64,000 nucleotides of DNA from Ignelater luminosus (taxonomy: Eukaryota > Arthropoda > Insecta > Coleoptera > Elateridae). The stretch spans positions 1 to 64,000 of the forward strand of contig VTPC01090543.1 of the NCBI GenBank assembly GCA_011009095.1, read 5' to 3'. Below, one piece after another: positions 50,113 through 60,369 of the stretch; the first letter of the stretch is position 1; every line of letters begins with the position of its first letter. The translations under genes were made by a program, and so were the position numbers. The notes beneath the pieces are model-generated. The model was not told the DNA's origin. It did no database searches and saw nothing but the letters and a program-made list of their open reading frames with translations.

Positions 50113-50234
50113 TGATGTAATGACAGTAAAACTAATAAATTATTGTCAGAAAATAGAGATTTTTTTATATAATTTAGAGCTACACGCACCTAAAATAAGG
50201 ACCTAAGAGATAAAGAGCTCTCTATACAACTACA
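50113..50234 (+). repeat. 3' LTR
   Basis: The 122-bp right copy starts TGATGTAATGACAGTAAAAC and is preceded by a purine run. piggyBac sequence resumes immediately after it. Confidence 0.85.
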
Positions 50235-50925
50235 CTATATATGCAGATAAATAAACTGAAATACAAATCTAGTAGGAATCTTGAGGTAAAACAGAAAATT
50301 TAATGCGAAAGAAGTTACAGGTGCAAAATTAAAGAAAGGAGAGATTATTGGGATGGAGAGTAACACAGGTATCATATTGACTAAATGGAAGGACAAGCGC
50401 AAAGTGCTTATGCTGAGTGCAAAACGTACCGCTGAAATGGAGGAGTAGTTTAAAGGCCAGCTTCGGTTGTTGACTATAACAACAGCACAGAATTTATATA
50501 TAAAATCCTATTCTACAGTATTACGGAAATCAGTGAAATTGTACTGTAAAACAGCAATCAAACATTTTCTAGGGTCGGTTATTGTCAACGCCTATGGAGT
50601 TCACCAAAAAGTTACCAATAATAATAAAATGTTCATTACATCCTTCAAGAAAGAGTTAGTTGGTCAACTAATAGATTTCTCTAGACGAACTATTTCAGAG
50701 CAACATATGCCACGCACTTGTAAAAGTCACCATTTGGAAGAAGTTGAAAGTTAGGCCAGAAGAAGATGTGTCAGATGTTAATGCAAGAAATTCAGTACAG
50801 AATGGTAGAAAGTTTGCACATAGTAAAACACCCTTTTCTCGTTTCAAATGTGTTCAATGCGATAAACTCTTTTGTATTACTTGTTTCTGCGAGGTTCATG
50901 TATGAAACCTATAAGCATTTGTATA
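50235..50925 (+). pseudogene. piggyBac-like transposase, C-terminal part after the LTR insertion
   Basis: The frame resumes with TNLVGILR, stop, NRKFNAKEVTGAKLKKGEI, then ILTKWKDKRKVLMLSAKRT (50270-50445), matching the GT.R.NRK.P.......KKG....W.DKR.V..LST block. 50467-50754 carries the helical region (KHFLGSVIVNAYGVHQKV, then SFKKELVGQLIDF). At 50830-50905, in another frame, FKCVQCDKLFCITCFCEVH is the C-terminal Cys-rich zinc-binding domain of piggyBac proteins. The block with the second catalytic Asp (DN.YTS) is not visible and was probably lost around the insertion. Dead copy. Confidence 0.75.
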
Positions 50926-50959
50926 AGTGTTTGTTTTTTTTCTCATTCAGTTTCTGATT

Positions 50960-52200
50960 CGAATTATATTTGATTGATTTTAAATGGCGTTTTTTCCTTT
51001 GAATTAAAAAATGAACATTTGTTAATAAACCTGGATCCAACTTACTGAATAATAGGTTAAGTATTTTATTGCTAGATACTAGTATCTCAAAAATGCAGGT
51101 TAAACATTTCAAAGAGTCCACTAGGCCACCGAGAATACATAACCCATATACGTAATTCATAGCTATTCCCAAGAAGCACGGCTATATCACGTGACCTAAA
51201 CTACAGTAATGCATGATATGCAAAGGTGTCAGAAAGTTCAATCTGTGAGATGCACCCTTGCTTCTCGTGGCAGTTAACGTGTTAAATCCTTTATCTGCCA
51301 GTACAATGTCTGCACGATGAAGTTCGTTTTTTCTTACTTTCCGTTTAAGAACAGTAATTAATAGACCTCGGATTTTTAAGCAAATGCTTATTAGTTAATA
51401 TTAGTTATACATTCGCAAAATTAAAAATTTTATGTTTTAGGTAATTTTAAAGACAACGGGCCACACCTATAAATGCTTATTATGCTTATTTTAACGTGTC
51501 AATGCTTATTTTCTTTTTTGTGGTTATTTGTGCTTATTCGTGCTTATTTGTGCTTAATTGTGCTTATTTGTGCTTAACTCTATTTTTGTTTCATCTCAAA
51601 ACGTAGAGCCTCGAATAAATAATAAATAATAAATAATAATATATAAATAGTTCCATTCTTTTACTTGAATATATTTTTGAAAGAAACGTATTTTCCTAAC
51701 TGTACACTATTCCACTTAAGTAAAAGGTATGCAGGTAAGTACGTATTTAACATTCATGAATAAAGGTTGTTTGGAATTAAGGAAACAGTTATTTTTAAAA
51801 AAAGTTTTAGGTGCAGGTAATCCTATAAATTTACAAAGAAGCTTTTAGTTTACAACTACCATAGGTACATACAAATCCTTGCAAAATGAGACACATGATA
51901 GGCTTTGAATACTTTAAATAGAAACGTAAAGTTGTAACGGGAAAATGCCCAAAAGTATGCACGAGTCCCGTCCAGACCAATGGCTGATGTTAAATCCCGT
52001 AGCTCATGCCGTAGATGGGATGGATTCTCAAATGAACTTACCTAAGCACACACAAAGAAAAGCTCACCCATTTCCAAAACTCTTACTAGACTGATAGATG
52101 TTTACAAAAGAGGGCGTCAGCAGTCGTAGATTGAAGGGTTCAGATGGTCGGTCACGCGACTGCTCGTGAATCCGACACCCTGTATATAGGTTTCTTACGA
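50960..52200. other. No gene; simple-repeat patch
   Basis: AT-rich, with the GCTTATT-type repeat listed separately and ATAAATA runs at about 51617-51648. A GACACCCTGTATATAGG phrase at about 52179 resembles an end motif of insect repeats. Confidence 0.45.
51473..51578. repeat. Degenerate TGTGCTTATT tandem repeat
   Basis: TGCTTATT or a close variant recurs about eight times in 105 bp; the last five copies (51531-51575) are spaced 10-11 bp apart. This could be a subterminal motif cluster of a DNA transposon or simple slippage. Confidence 0.7.
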
Positions 52201-54500
52201 AACCTCACTCTGTGTGTAACTTACCTCGTGGAAGCTTTATTAAAATTCTCTCTAACGTTTTACAATCGAGACTCAACACAAAATAAAAACTATATAAACA
52301 CGTGATTTGTCTTAAATAATTTTGCTGAGGAAGTCCTCTGAAGGCTTCCTTCTTTTAAAATAATCAAAAAAAGAAATACAAATTAGTATTAACTTTTCTC
52401 TTGAACAAAGGTATGTAAATTTTAAGTGAAATTTAGAATAAGCACCACCGTGCTTTTTAATAGCCAAAGAAATAAAAAAACAAAATAAAAGGCTGCTTCG
52501 TCTGGACCAGGGATCCACTTACAAAAAAACAAAATACAAATAATAGACCTTTCTTGCATTTATTAATAAACAATAGTAATAGAAAAATGAATTAAACACA
52601 CAAACAAGAATATAAAAATAACACTACAAAAGAATGTCAATAAATAGTGTGAATTGATTTCTTTACTGGAGAACAAAGTTGATAAAATAATGAGAAAATA
52701 AAAATAAAAACAAGTTATTACCATAAACAAAAAGAAATGATTCTGTTACGTTAAAATTTCAAAATATGAAACAAAAGATCAAAATTCAAGTATTAAATTA
52801 ATTTAACCAAGATAATCTTGACAATAAATTTTTAAGTAGCAACAAATGAACTTTATATCTAATAACAAAGAAACGGTAGCCAAAAGTTATTAATTATGTT
52901 GCAACAATTCAACAAACACCAGCTACAATTACCTGGGAACGTTCCTGTTACAAATTAGTTAAAAATATTGATCATAAACATAATAATTTTATAAGAGAAT
53001 GAGAAGTTAATCTTGTCTAAGCAAAGTTTCTGTACGAAATGTTTCACAAATTCAAGGTTCTCCTAGTCTTTCACCAAGTGAAACAACCATTAAAAACTCA
53101 AATAACAAAACAAAATAGGTCTTTCTTACGTATAAATGAAATCTTTCTTCCAGATGGTATGTGCAGGTCTCTGATTCCCAAAGACAGCAGCCCATCCAGA
53201 TGATATAAGGCGCAAAATTTCACAATCGTCGGGTCTCACCAATGTTCAAGAAAACTTAGGTTCCAAGGAACAATCATTATCATTAACGTTAAACAAGAAA
53301 CACAAGAACAAAATCCAAGTGTTTATACACAAACTTTAAAATTAAAACCACTTTGAGTCTCAAATGGTCTTTGATTTATTTAATCTATTAGGTTCACGTA
53401 GCTTCCAAGGTGTAATACACACAGTTCGATTATTCACGGGGCGGGCAGTTTCTGTTCTCAACAGACCATTAAACGTTGCACCAAAGGGACCAAAATTGTT
53501 CCGTTTCTACCCTCTACAAGTTTTATTTCCTGGCAAATACCAGCGTAACTCTAGATGAAGCTGAACCGCTTCCCACAATAACAGCTGTTCGAAGTATCAC
53601 TTTATGTTAAACAAACCGATTTTCTTCCGTGAATAACACGAAAAAGACCCAACGAAACCCGGATTTCTCGAGTCCGATCTCTCTTTCTTATACTAAGAGA
53701 ATCGCTTAACTTGAATTAGGTTTGTAACCATTTAAGGGTTTGTAGAGGCAACGCCGAAAAAAAAATATGCCCGCCCGTCGATTCGAGTACGCAGCTACCA
53801 ACGTAATCCCTATTCTCTCTGCGTCTCCTGTCACGCAGCTTGCGCTTACCGGAGTGGGGTTGGGAAGCCAGATGCACGACCTAACAGGTCAAAATGCTAG
53901 TATTCTTATGAGGCAATGAAAAATTCCACTCCTTGGATTTTCAGTCTGAACCTGACTTAACAGAGACCGTGTGACTACAGCATTCGCGACTAAAATTCCA
54001 GGAACCTTTTATTTACGTCTGGATCTTGATATTGGAAAAATAACAAAAGGCACGTCCGCTGGAGCCCAGAAGTCGAGACCACAAAGTTATCAATTTTTTA
54101 AAATAAAACTTTAACAAACATCCGTTCATAGAATAAAATAATTTAAATATTACGCGTCAGAAAAACAAATATCTGAACGAAATTGAAAGACAGGGGCGGA
54201 TTTAGTGCGAATTTTAAAATAACATTACAAAGTATAATAAATTTTTGTACTAATCTCTACAGGAAAGGCTATTTGAAATGTAAGGTGTTTATACACGACA
54301 TGCCTTGTGTCCACTTATTGAAACTTGTGCACCCTTTTTAAGATTTGTTCCTAAAGATGCAAAAACTTTTAAGAAAATGCACTTGACTTAAATATATTTT
54401 CACTTCGGAAATTTGTTTGTTGCTTAGCTAAAGAATTCTAAAAGAGCCTACCAAATTCTTTTTATCAGTTTATCGCTGCTCCTTCTTTTCAACAATTAAA
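52200..54500. other. No gene; compositionally distinct block at 53150-54080
   Basis: 52200-53130 is very A-rich. 53150-54080 has clearly higher G+C (for example GGGGCGGGCAG and CTTGCGCTTACCGGAGTGGGG). It has the texture of the untranslated or LTR part of a larger retroelement, but no repeat pair, primer site or coding motif was found. Confidence 0.35.
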
Positions 54501-54911
54501 AGACATGCACTTCAAAATTGAAATTATTTTGCTGTAGTAATTCTGTGCTGCCGGTAAAGGAAATAATAACGCAGTATGTAAGTTTGCAGCCCAGCAGTTC
54601 AATTGTTTTAAAATTATTGTCATACAAAATGGAAAAAGAAAAACTTTCAAAAACTGTTTTAATAAAACAGTGGTTGAATGATTATGACTGTTTTTCATCT
54701 GATGGGATAACATTTAATCTTACCGTTGGAAAATATTAAAATATAAATTTTTGTAAGTAAAGTAAATTTTAAAATTGTTGTAAGTATACTAAATGCATTG
54801 TATACGACTTTGTTGTCATTATTTTAAAATTTTATTACTGTTTTCTTCTGTAAGCTTTATATTATGCTTACTCAAAGAAGCTATTTTGGCGTTTAACTAT
54901 AATATGCTGTT

Positions 54912-55704
54912 TCAGAGAGTCGTCATATCCGTATCGCTAGAATAACTTTGAATGATGTCCGGAAGCTCTTCTGGTGCACATGCTGTTTCTTCCACGGTTT
55001 CATTATGTATAGATGTAACAAGAGCAGTTTGAAATGAAGCTTTTTCTGGTAAGAACGTGCTGTTGTTTGGTTTTGCGGTTCTTGTGGCTATTTAAAATCA
55101 GAAAAAACTACATTCTTGCATTATTTTTGTTAACTAAAACATGTTTGGAACAAACTTAAATAAAGTTTTTTAGTTGTATTTGAAATAATTATACAACATA
55201 TACAAAGTGTTAACATTCTTCAATGCCAAATAGTTGTAGGTACCCATTTCTTGTATTTCTTATACGTATACATTGACAAAGTAGTAGCCATAATAAGCAA
55301 CGAAAGAAAAGAAAATTAGTATTTACCTTCGTATGTTTTTTCATTACAAAGGGTAATGCATTTTTGGCCAATTTGTTTGTGTCCCTTCTCTGTTTTTACA
55401 CAGCCTTGCATCTACAGAGGACGAGTGAGACGATACTTTAATCTTTTTGGTTTTCTCATTTGTAGAAAACGGCACACAATAAGATTTTATCATTATTTAC
55501 TTAAAGTAGCTTAGAATGCGCAAACTTCTGTAAGTGACTAATTTACTCTCTGCAAGAAAATAGGAATTTTGCCAGTTCTATGCCCGCAAGCGCAATGCAT
55601 GACGAAACGTGACGTATAATTTTGGAAAGAAAATCTACTAATCATGTCCAACCAAGCGTCGATTTTGACCTTCTCAGGAGCTTTTTCAGGATTTTGTGTT
55701 ACCA
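54912..55704 (-). CDS. Candidate three-exon 3' end of an unrecognised gene
   Basis: Three minus-strand exons fit together in phase. Exon A, 55704-55547: acceptor TTCACTTAG, contains PEKAPEKVKIDAWLDMISRF and RFVMHCACGHRTGK, weak donor AGA/GTAAAT. Exon B, 55411-55327: pyrimidine-rich acceptor CTCGTCCTCTGTAG, contains GCVKTEKGHKQIGQKCITLC, donor AAG/GTAAATAC. Exon C, 55087-54912: acceptor TTTTAAATAG, contains STFLPEKASFQTALVTS and ETACAPEELPDIIQS, ends SSDTDMTTL and TGA. Introns would be 135 and 239 bp. Phases are 0 between A and B and 1 between B and C, with no stop across about 139 codons. I recognise no domain; the Cys/His pairs could bind zinc. It could be a host gene or a transposon ORF. 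The exon B donor/exon C acceptor pair is the strongest part. Confidence 0.4.
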
Positions 55705-55778
55705 CTAAGTGAATACAATCTTAATAGAACCTTTTAAGTCTAGATAATTATCAACAGTAGCCTAAAGAAAAATCTTTT

Positions 55779-56010
55779 TTAGTTTGTTTTAATTTCATTT
55801 AAAAAGAAAGAGTTCCAATGCTGATCGCCCTTTTGTTGTCGGGATGATTCTTTGTGATTGCCAAAATGTACCAAACAGATATTAGCTAACTTCGTAGTAC
55901 ATTTAATAATATCCACTGCAATAGCAAACTGCAAAGAGATCCTGAAACCATTAAGCAATTTACATTTTCGATCAGCCCCAAAAGTCATGGATTTGTGCAA
56001 GCTTTCCAGT
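55779..56010 (-). pseudogene. Possible PIF/Harbinger nuclease C-terminal fragment
   Basis: The minus-strand frame contains ADRKCKLLNGFRISLQFAIA, then TTKLANICLVHFGNHKESS. The end of HARBI1-like DDE domains has a R.F..LK.RFR.L motif followed by a cluster around CVLHN.CL. The spacing fits, but the key CxLHN reads ANICLVHFGN. It is either a decayed copy or a coincidence. Confidence 0.25.
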
Positions 56011-56499
56011 TAAGAGTATCTACTTCCGGTTTAAGGCGAAACTGCTGTATTGGAGTCGTCTAGCTGTAATTCAAATAATGAAAACAAATTCACGGATAAA
56101 AACCTTTGAAAGCAAAAAACTTCGACGTGTAATCTACAACTAAGTCCATCAGGGCCAAAAAAGAAAACTATCACGTAAATGACAATATAATAACTGAAAA
56201 ACTTCAGTTCTAGATAAATGCCAAATAAGCAACAGAGACACTGTGCAAACTTCTATAGCTGCAGCTGAAGCGTAGAAATCAACGTCAATGGCTTTAAACA
56301 GAACTGCTGTTTGACGCCATCGACAAAATTTGAGACCAAAAAGAGCATAAATACTTGAAATGTGTTTTTCGAAATCTAATTTAACTACAACAGTTATTCA
56401 CTGAGCTTTTACAATCATTAACAAGACAAATGTGGTTGACAAACTGTCAATTATTGTCACAAGTGAAGACACAAATTTTGGGAGCTTACAAAAGCAATT

Positions 56500-56995
56500 A
56501 AGACCTTGTTTTGTGATACTACATCTAATTTGGGGCATTTGAAAGGTGCTGGTAGGTTACTTGAGCAAATGCTAGAAACGGGTGTATTATATTTAACTTT
56601 TAGGCGGCAGATATACGAAACTGCTTTTCTAGAAGCATCTTTGAATTCGAACAAATGTGAACAGTTTCAAAAAGTTTTGCTTCCTATTGACAAAATGGAT
56701 TTTAAACCTGATATTCATGAAGAGATAATTTGTACAAATCTAAACAATGATGTAGGAGAAATAACAGAATCCCATAGAGTAAATTTGCAAATGCAAAAAC
56801 CTCGTGATGACTGTAAGAAACTTTTAAAGCTCACATTTGCGTTTTTTTGAAGGCAACAATAATTTAAACAGCAGTATTTCTTTCCGCATTTCAAAAGCTG
56901 TTCATCATGCATGTCGAATGGTCAAAGACATTTTATCTTTTTATAACAGATCTTGAATTTCTTGAAAATGCTGTTGCATTCAGAAAAGTTGATAG
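56500..56995 (+). pseudogene. hAT-like transposase remnant, part 1
   Basis: 56506-56590 reads FCDTTSNLGHLKGAGRLLEQ, then VLYLTFRRQIYETAF. In relatives I recall, this is (F)DTT..NTG...GA...LE......LL...CRHHI.E, a catalytic-Asp region. 56780-56850 reads PRDDCKKLLKLTFAFF, followed by a shifted EGNNNLNSSISFRISKAVHH, and at about 56950 FLENAVAFRKVDRSYLS. The family is common in insects as uncharacterised proteins with hAT-like order. CRHH has become FRRQ. The rest of the gene lies beyond the inserted LINE, from about 59290. Confidence 0.55.
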
Positions 56996-57246
56996 ATCTT
57001 ACCTGAGTTGATGATAAAAAACCTTTCAAGCGTTTTATGGGTTTTGAGCCTAGACATCTTTGCTCTAGTGTTCTTTGACAATTTTTTTTCATTTCTCCAA
57101 ATACTGTACAATCTGTTTTTGCGCAGAAGAACAATAAGCCCATTATTTCGAAAGAATTACATCATGAAAAAGTTTGTCACAGTAGTCAAGCTGTTATATT
57201 GATACCGTTACGATTTATGATTACAATGATGTTAATTGCAACATAA

Positions 57247-57271
57247 TATAATAATAATAATAATAATAATT
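57247..57271. repeat. (TAA)n tract, 3' tail of the Jockey-type LINE
   Basis: About eight TAA units directly follow, on the minus strand, the end of the LINE coding remnant, where non-LTR elements of this kind keep a simple-repeat tail. Confidence 0.8.
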
Positions 57272-57289
57272 TAGTCATCAAATCTAGTC

Positions 57290-58632
57290 GCTAGCTCTGG
57301 TGGTCTAAATTTTTTTAAGCGTTTGGGTTCGTTTGTCACATACACTAATTGTCTCGCAAGGATGCTTGGATGGTTTTTCACTTTATCATGATGTTTCAAG
57401 CTTTATCTCCTAATTTCCTCTTTGTCGGGCGGCACTTTTAAGTCATTTTCAATCACAAAGTTGGGCACATACCATGGGGCGTTAGCTATTGATCGGAGCA
57501 CTTTGATTTGGTATCATTGAATGATTTCGATGTTGGAAGGAGATGCTGTTCCCCAAAGTTGTATCCCATACGTCCAGATTGGTTTCAGGATCGATTTATA
57601 CACTAAAAGTTTATTGCTGATTGTCAGTTGAGAATTCTTACCTAACAGCCAATGTAGCTTTGGTGTATTGTAAAGCGAGTTGCTTCCTTTTTAAAAAAAT
57701 GTGCTTGCGCCAGTTCCATATTTTGTTTAGATGCATTTCTAAGTATTTGACTGAACCGATTTGGTTTAAGTGTTATCCTTTAAAGGTTACTGGTGGGCAG
57801 TAGCCTCTTCTTATATTTAGAGAATGCGATGTGAGTTGATTTAGCTTCATTAACTTTGATCCTCCAGCTTTTAAGCCAAGGTTGGGTTTTATCTACATGA
57901 ACTAGCAGTTTGCTTGAGGCAGTCACTGGGTTTGGGTGAGAAGACAGCACGCAGTATCGTCTGCGAAGGTGGTGGTGTTAATCCATCTGGTTTTGGCACA
58001 TCGGCGGTATATAGCAGGTAAAGCATTGGACCGATCACGCTTCCCTGTGGAACCCTAGAGAGAATGGGTAACAAGTAACTATATTCTCCGCGATTTTTGA
58101 CGTAAAAGAATCTGTTTGTTAGGTAGGTCAGCCGACGTACTGGCTTCTCCTGTAGATATAAAATTGAGATTATTCGCTTGGATTGCAGCCTGGAGTCTCC
58201 TACCATCTGTTCTTGTGATTCTAGAGTCCCAATACTGGTGTTCGTCATTGAAGTCACCTCCGCCAATAAATCTATTGCCAAGTATATGGAAATGGCGTAT
58301 TCTTCTTTTTTAATGTTATACTTAGATAGGCAGTATAATGCAGAAACGTTTAGTATTGTGGTTTTTTCATCTATGGCTGCCTTTGGGGCTTGTATAATTT
58401 TCTTGTCATATTTATCAACTAAGTGATGCTTGACGTTTTCTTTAATTATGACGGCTGTGCCACCATGTGCAGTACCGTCGGGGTGGTTGGTATTATAAAT
58501 TCTGTAGTGTGGGAAACTAACATAAATAAGAAGTATGTCGCTTTCGTTATTTTGCAAAAATTGTTTTATTTCTAGTGCATGTTGGTACAAGCCATCGGCA
58601 TTCCATATGTAAATTTCCAGAAACTGAATCAT
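57290..58632 (-). pseudogene. Jockey-type ORF2 (endonuclease/RT), deleted
   Basis: It starts at 58632 (MIQFLEIYIWNADGLYQHAL), the AP endonuclease start W.ANG...H. It goes on to IYNTNHPDGTAHGGTAVIIK and then a patchy endonuclease region. A jump to RRLTYLTNRFFYVKNRGEYS and SRVPQGSVIGPMLYLLYTAD (RT motif 4-5 area) lies at about 58000-58130. The frame is open to 57889. Below that, broken frames read SVKYLEMHLNKIWNWRKH, LLVYKSILKPIWTYGIQLWG and NIEIIQ (57780-57500), the Jockey C-terminal region, to about 57290. The SETHF site of the nuclease is lost (SFPHYRI), and the YADD box is absent through deletion. Confidence 0.78.
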
Positions 58633-59084
58633 TAGGCTATTTTATTAGCAAGTGTCGTTATTAGGTTCATGATGGTACCCATCTGCGTGACTAATTGTTT
58701 CATCATTGTTTTTAATTCGTTGATGTCGTCCGTTTGTGTGTTTTGTCCGTTAAGCTGTATTAGTTGTGTATAACTGACACCACGTACAACGTTTGGTTGG
58801 TTGTTTCTGATTTGGTTGGTGGTGTCCCTTTTGAGTCTGAGTTGTGGATAAAGCCTCTTTTGTAGTATCTTATGCACAATGCATCCTCTACAGCTGGCAG
58901 CGTAGTTTTCCCCGCAGTTGACACATTTTACTTTGTTATTCTTAGTTGTTTTTGGGCAGGGTGTGGTTAAGTGTGGTTCTAGGCATTTGACGCACTTTTT
59001 TTTAGCAAAAATTCGTTGTATGGTCAAACCGTTGGCATTTGCTGCATTGTGGTCTTTCTCGTTTTGGAGTTTCAAAGTTAACAC
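58632..59084 (-). pseudogene. Jockey-type ORF1 (zinc-knuckle nucleocapsid), 5' truncated
   Basis: About 150 codons are open. CVKCLEPHLTTPC is a complete CX2CX3HX4C knuckle. CVNCGENYAASCRGC is the second knuckle with His changed to Tyr. The C-terminal part is Gln/Asn-rich with a hydrophobic heptad stretch (ELKTMMKQLVTQMGTIMNLI). ORF1 normally also has an RRM-like part and a further knuckle upstream, which are missing here. The stop overlaps the ORF2 start as TAATG (58634-58630). Confidence 0.75.
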
Positions 59085-59289
59085 TTGAGTTTATAAATAG
59101 TTTGGTTTTATATATCTCCTTATTATGGTTTGCTGTGAGGAGATCAATAAAGAACAAAGATAGAGGTTTCTGGTTCTATTTTGTTTGGCATTCCAAACAT
59201 TGATCATCTTATGGCCAAATGATTCTAAGTTGGTCTTAATTTCTTAGGGATCTATTGAATAATTCAGGTTTTTTAGTACCACTGAGAAA

Positions 59290-59655
59290 CTTCTGCTGTT
59301 TTTTCTTTGATAATAAAGTACCTAAAGATATAATGCGAAGAATGATTACTAATGTTATCAAAAGGCGTTTGAAATTTCTAAATTAATTGAAAAAGAGCTT
59401 GCATATTTTGTGAAACAAAAGCTTTCTTTTCCAGATTGAATCTGAATATAGAATTCCTCACAGCAGATATATCTACTTGGTCTACCGACAGAGATTTCAA
59501 GGAAGCTGTTGAAATAATTAAAAAAGTCAAATCTGTCAAAGATACTGCACAGCGAGGTGTCAAACTAATTTAAGATTACGATAATTACTTGTCAAAAGAT
59601 GAAGAGCAGAAGCAATTCATACTGGAAGAAACTTTACTACAAAACTCAATGTAAA
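59290..59655 (+). pseudogene. hAT-like transposase remnant, part 2
   Basis: About 59300-59365 reads SFFDNKVPKDIMRRMITNVI. 59440-59650 reads TADISTWSTDRDFKEAVEII, KKVKSVKDTAQRGVKLI, stop, and NYLSKDEEQKQFILEETL. This matches the C-terminal block (W......Y..A......VND..ERGV.LI.+.......+EEQ.Q) of the family in part 1, and lies on the same strand. It supports one gene split by the LINE insertion. The gap includes sequence lost before or during the insertion. Confidence 0.6.
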
Positions 59656-59659
59656 ATGT

Positions 59660-60226
59660 CTAATACATAATCTAATTTTAAACAGCTATAGTGCTAGATA
59701 TCTACAAAAGTTCATAATCACGTTTTCAATCGCATACATACTAGGATGGGTTCAGTATAACGTGGTCATTGAATGGTTATGGGCTTGGGTGCAGATTGAT
59801 AGTTTTGAAGTAATGAAGAAAAATATTCAAGTAGTACGTATTTGTACTAGAAATAAATAATTGGAATCCTGGGTTTTATATTAATACAAATTAAAAGTCT
59901 TTTCTAGAAGTTAGAATGCCTTACATGAATCAACATGTTGGTAAAAGCGATACACACAGTAGAATTTGCAGTTTGAAATCGTATACCATAATTACTATAT
60001 CAGGTTTCTTATGCTCTGGTTAGAGTCATAATACATTGACAGTATCATGTTACGATGAATTAAGATTAATTAATTAAGATTACTGTGCTTGCAGTAGTAA
60101 TTCGCTTTCGAACATTAACAAATTTGTTTTCGTAGTAAACAACAATCTTTGTTGCTTAATTACTTGTTATTACCCTATCCTGTTTTAATAGTTATTTGTC
60201 AATTTTCAAACTTTCTCTCCTTTCAG
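59660..60226. other. No gene seen
   Basis: AT-rich with no motif. Confidence 0.5.
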
Positions 60227-60366
60227 ACTTTTAGGTCAAGCTCATTAGCTACCAAGATACAATTAAACAATGGGTACCTACTGGAAGAAAACACGGACAC
60301 ACGCTTCACATTCCAGAGCTTGTTGAAACGACCTTTAACCAAACATCACGGGAGTAGGTCATCGGT
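60227..60366 (+). CDS. Candidate internal exon of an unrecognised gene
   Basis: A good acceptor (TTTCTCTCCTTTCAG at 60212-60226) precedes an open frame starting TFRSSSLATKIQLNNGYLLE and containing RFTFQSLLKRPLTKHHGSRS. A donor-like GGT/GTAAGG is at 60366/60367. The exon is 140 bp, phase 0 in and phase 2 out, and less AT-rich than its surroundings. No domain is recognised; the peptide looks basic and disordered. Its end phase fits the candidate exon at 62852. The host gene would run on the plus strand beyond the window. Confidence 0.3.
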
Positions 60367-60369
60367 GTA

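Larger units (their letters stand above)
49023..50234 (+). mobile_element. Short LTR retrotransposon with gag-like ORF only, nested in piggyBac
   Basis: Direct repeats of 123 and 122 bp (49023-49145; 50113-50234) start TGATGTAATGACAG and end in TACA/CTACA. Both contain AGAGATAAAGAGCTCTCTA. Five bases after the left repeat lies TGGCGCCCAACGTGGGGC, an 18-base primer site complementary to the 3' end of tRNA-Lys (the 1,2 type). A purine-rich run (about 50090-50112) precedes the right repeat, as a polypurine tract should. The interior has one coding frame and no protease, RT or integrase, so it depends on another element. No clear target duplication was found. Confidence 0.88.
57247..59110 (-). 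mobile_element. Jockey-type non-LTR retrotransposon, internally deleted
   Basis: On the minus strand it runs from ORF1 (59084-58632) through ORF2 (from 58632) to a 3' simple-repeat tail at 57271-57247. About 1.85 kb remains of an expected 4-5 kb. The loss includes most of the endonuclease and RT. The 5' part of ORF1 is also missing, probably by 5' truncation. It lies within the hAT-like gene, whose fragments occur on both sides in the opposite orientation. Confidence 0.8.

Noticed and set aside
49019-50240. Target duplication around the LTR element
   Set aside because: No 4-6-bp direct repeat fits the LTR borders I chose; a nearby CTAT pair would require a different LTR start that the two copies do not share.
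54518-54739. Plus frame that starts like a C2H2/BED-type transposon accessory protein
   Set aside because: The second Cys/His pair is not recognisable and the frame is short, so I could not support a gene.
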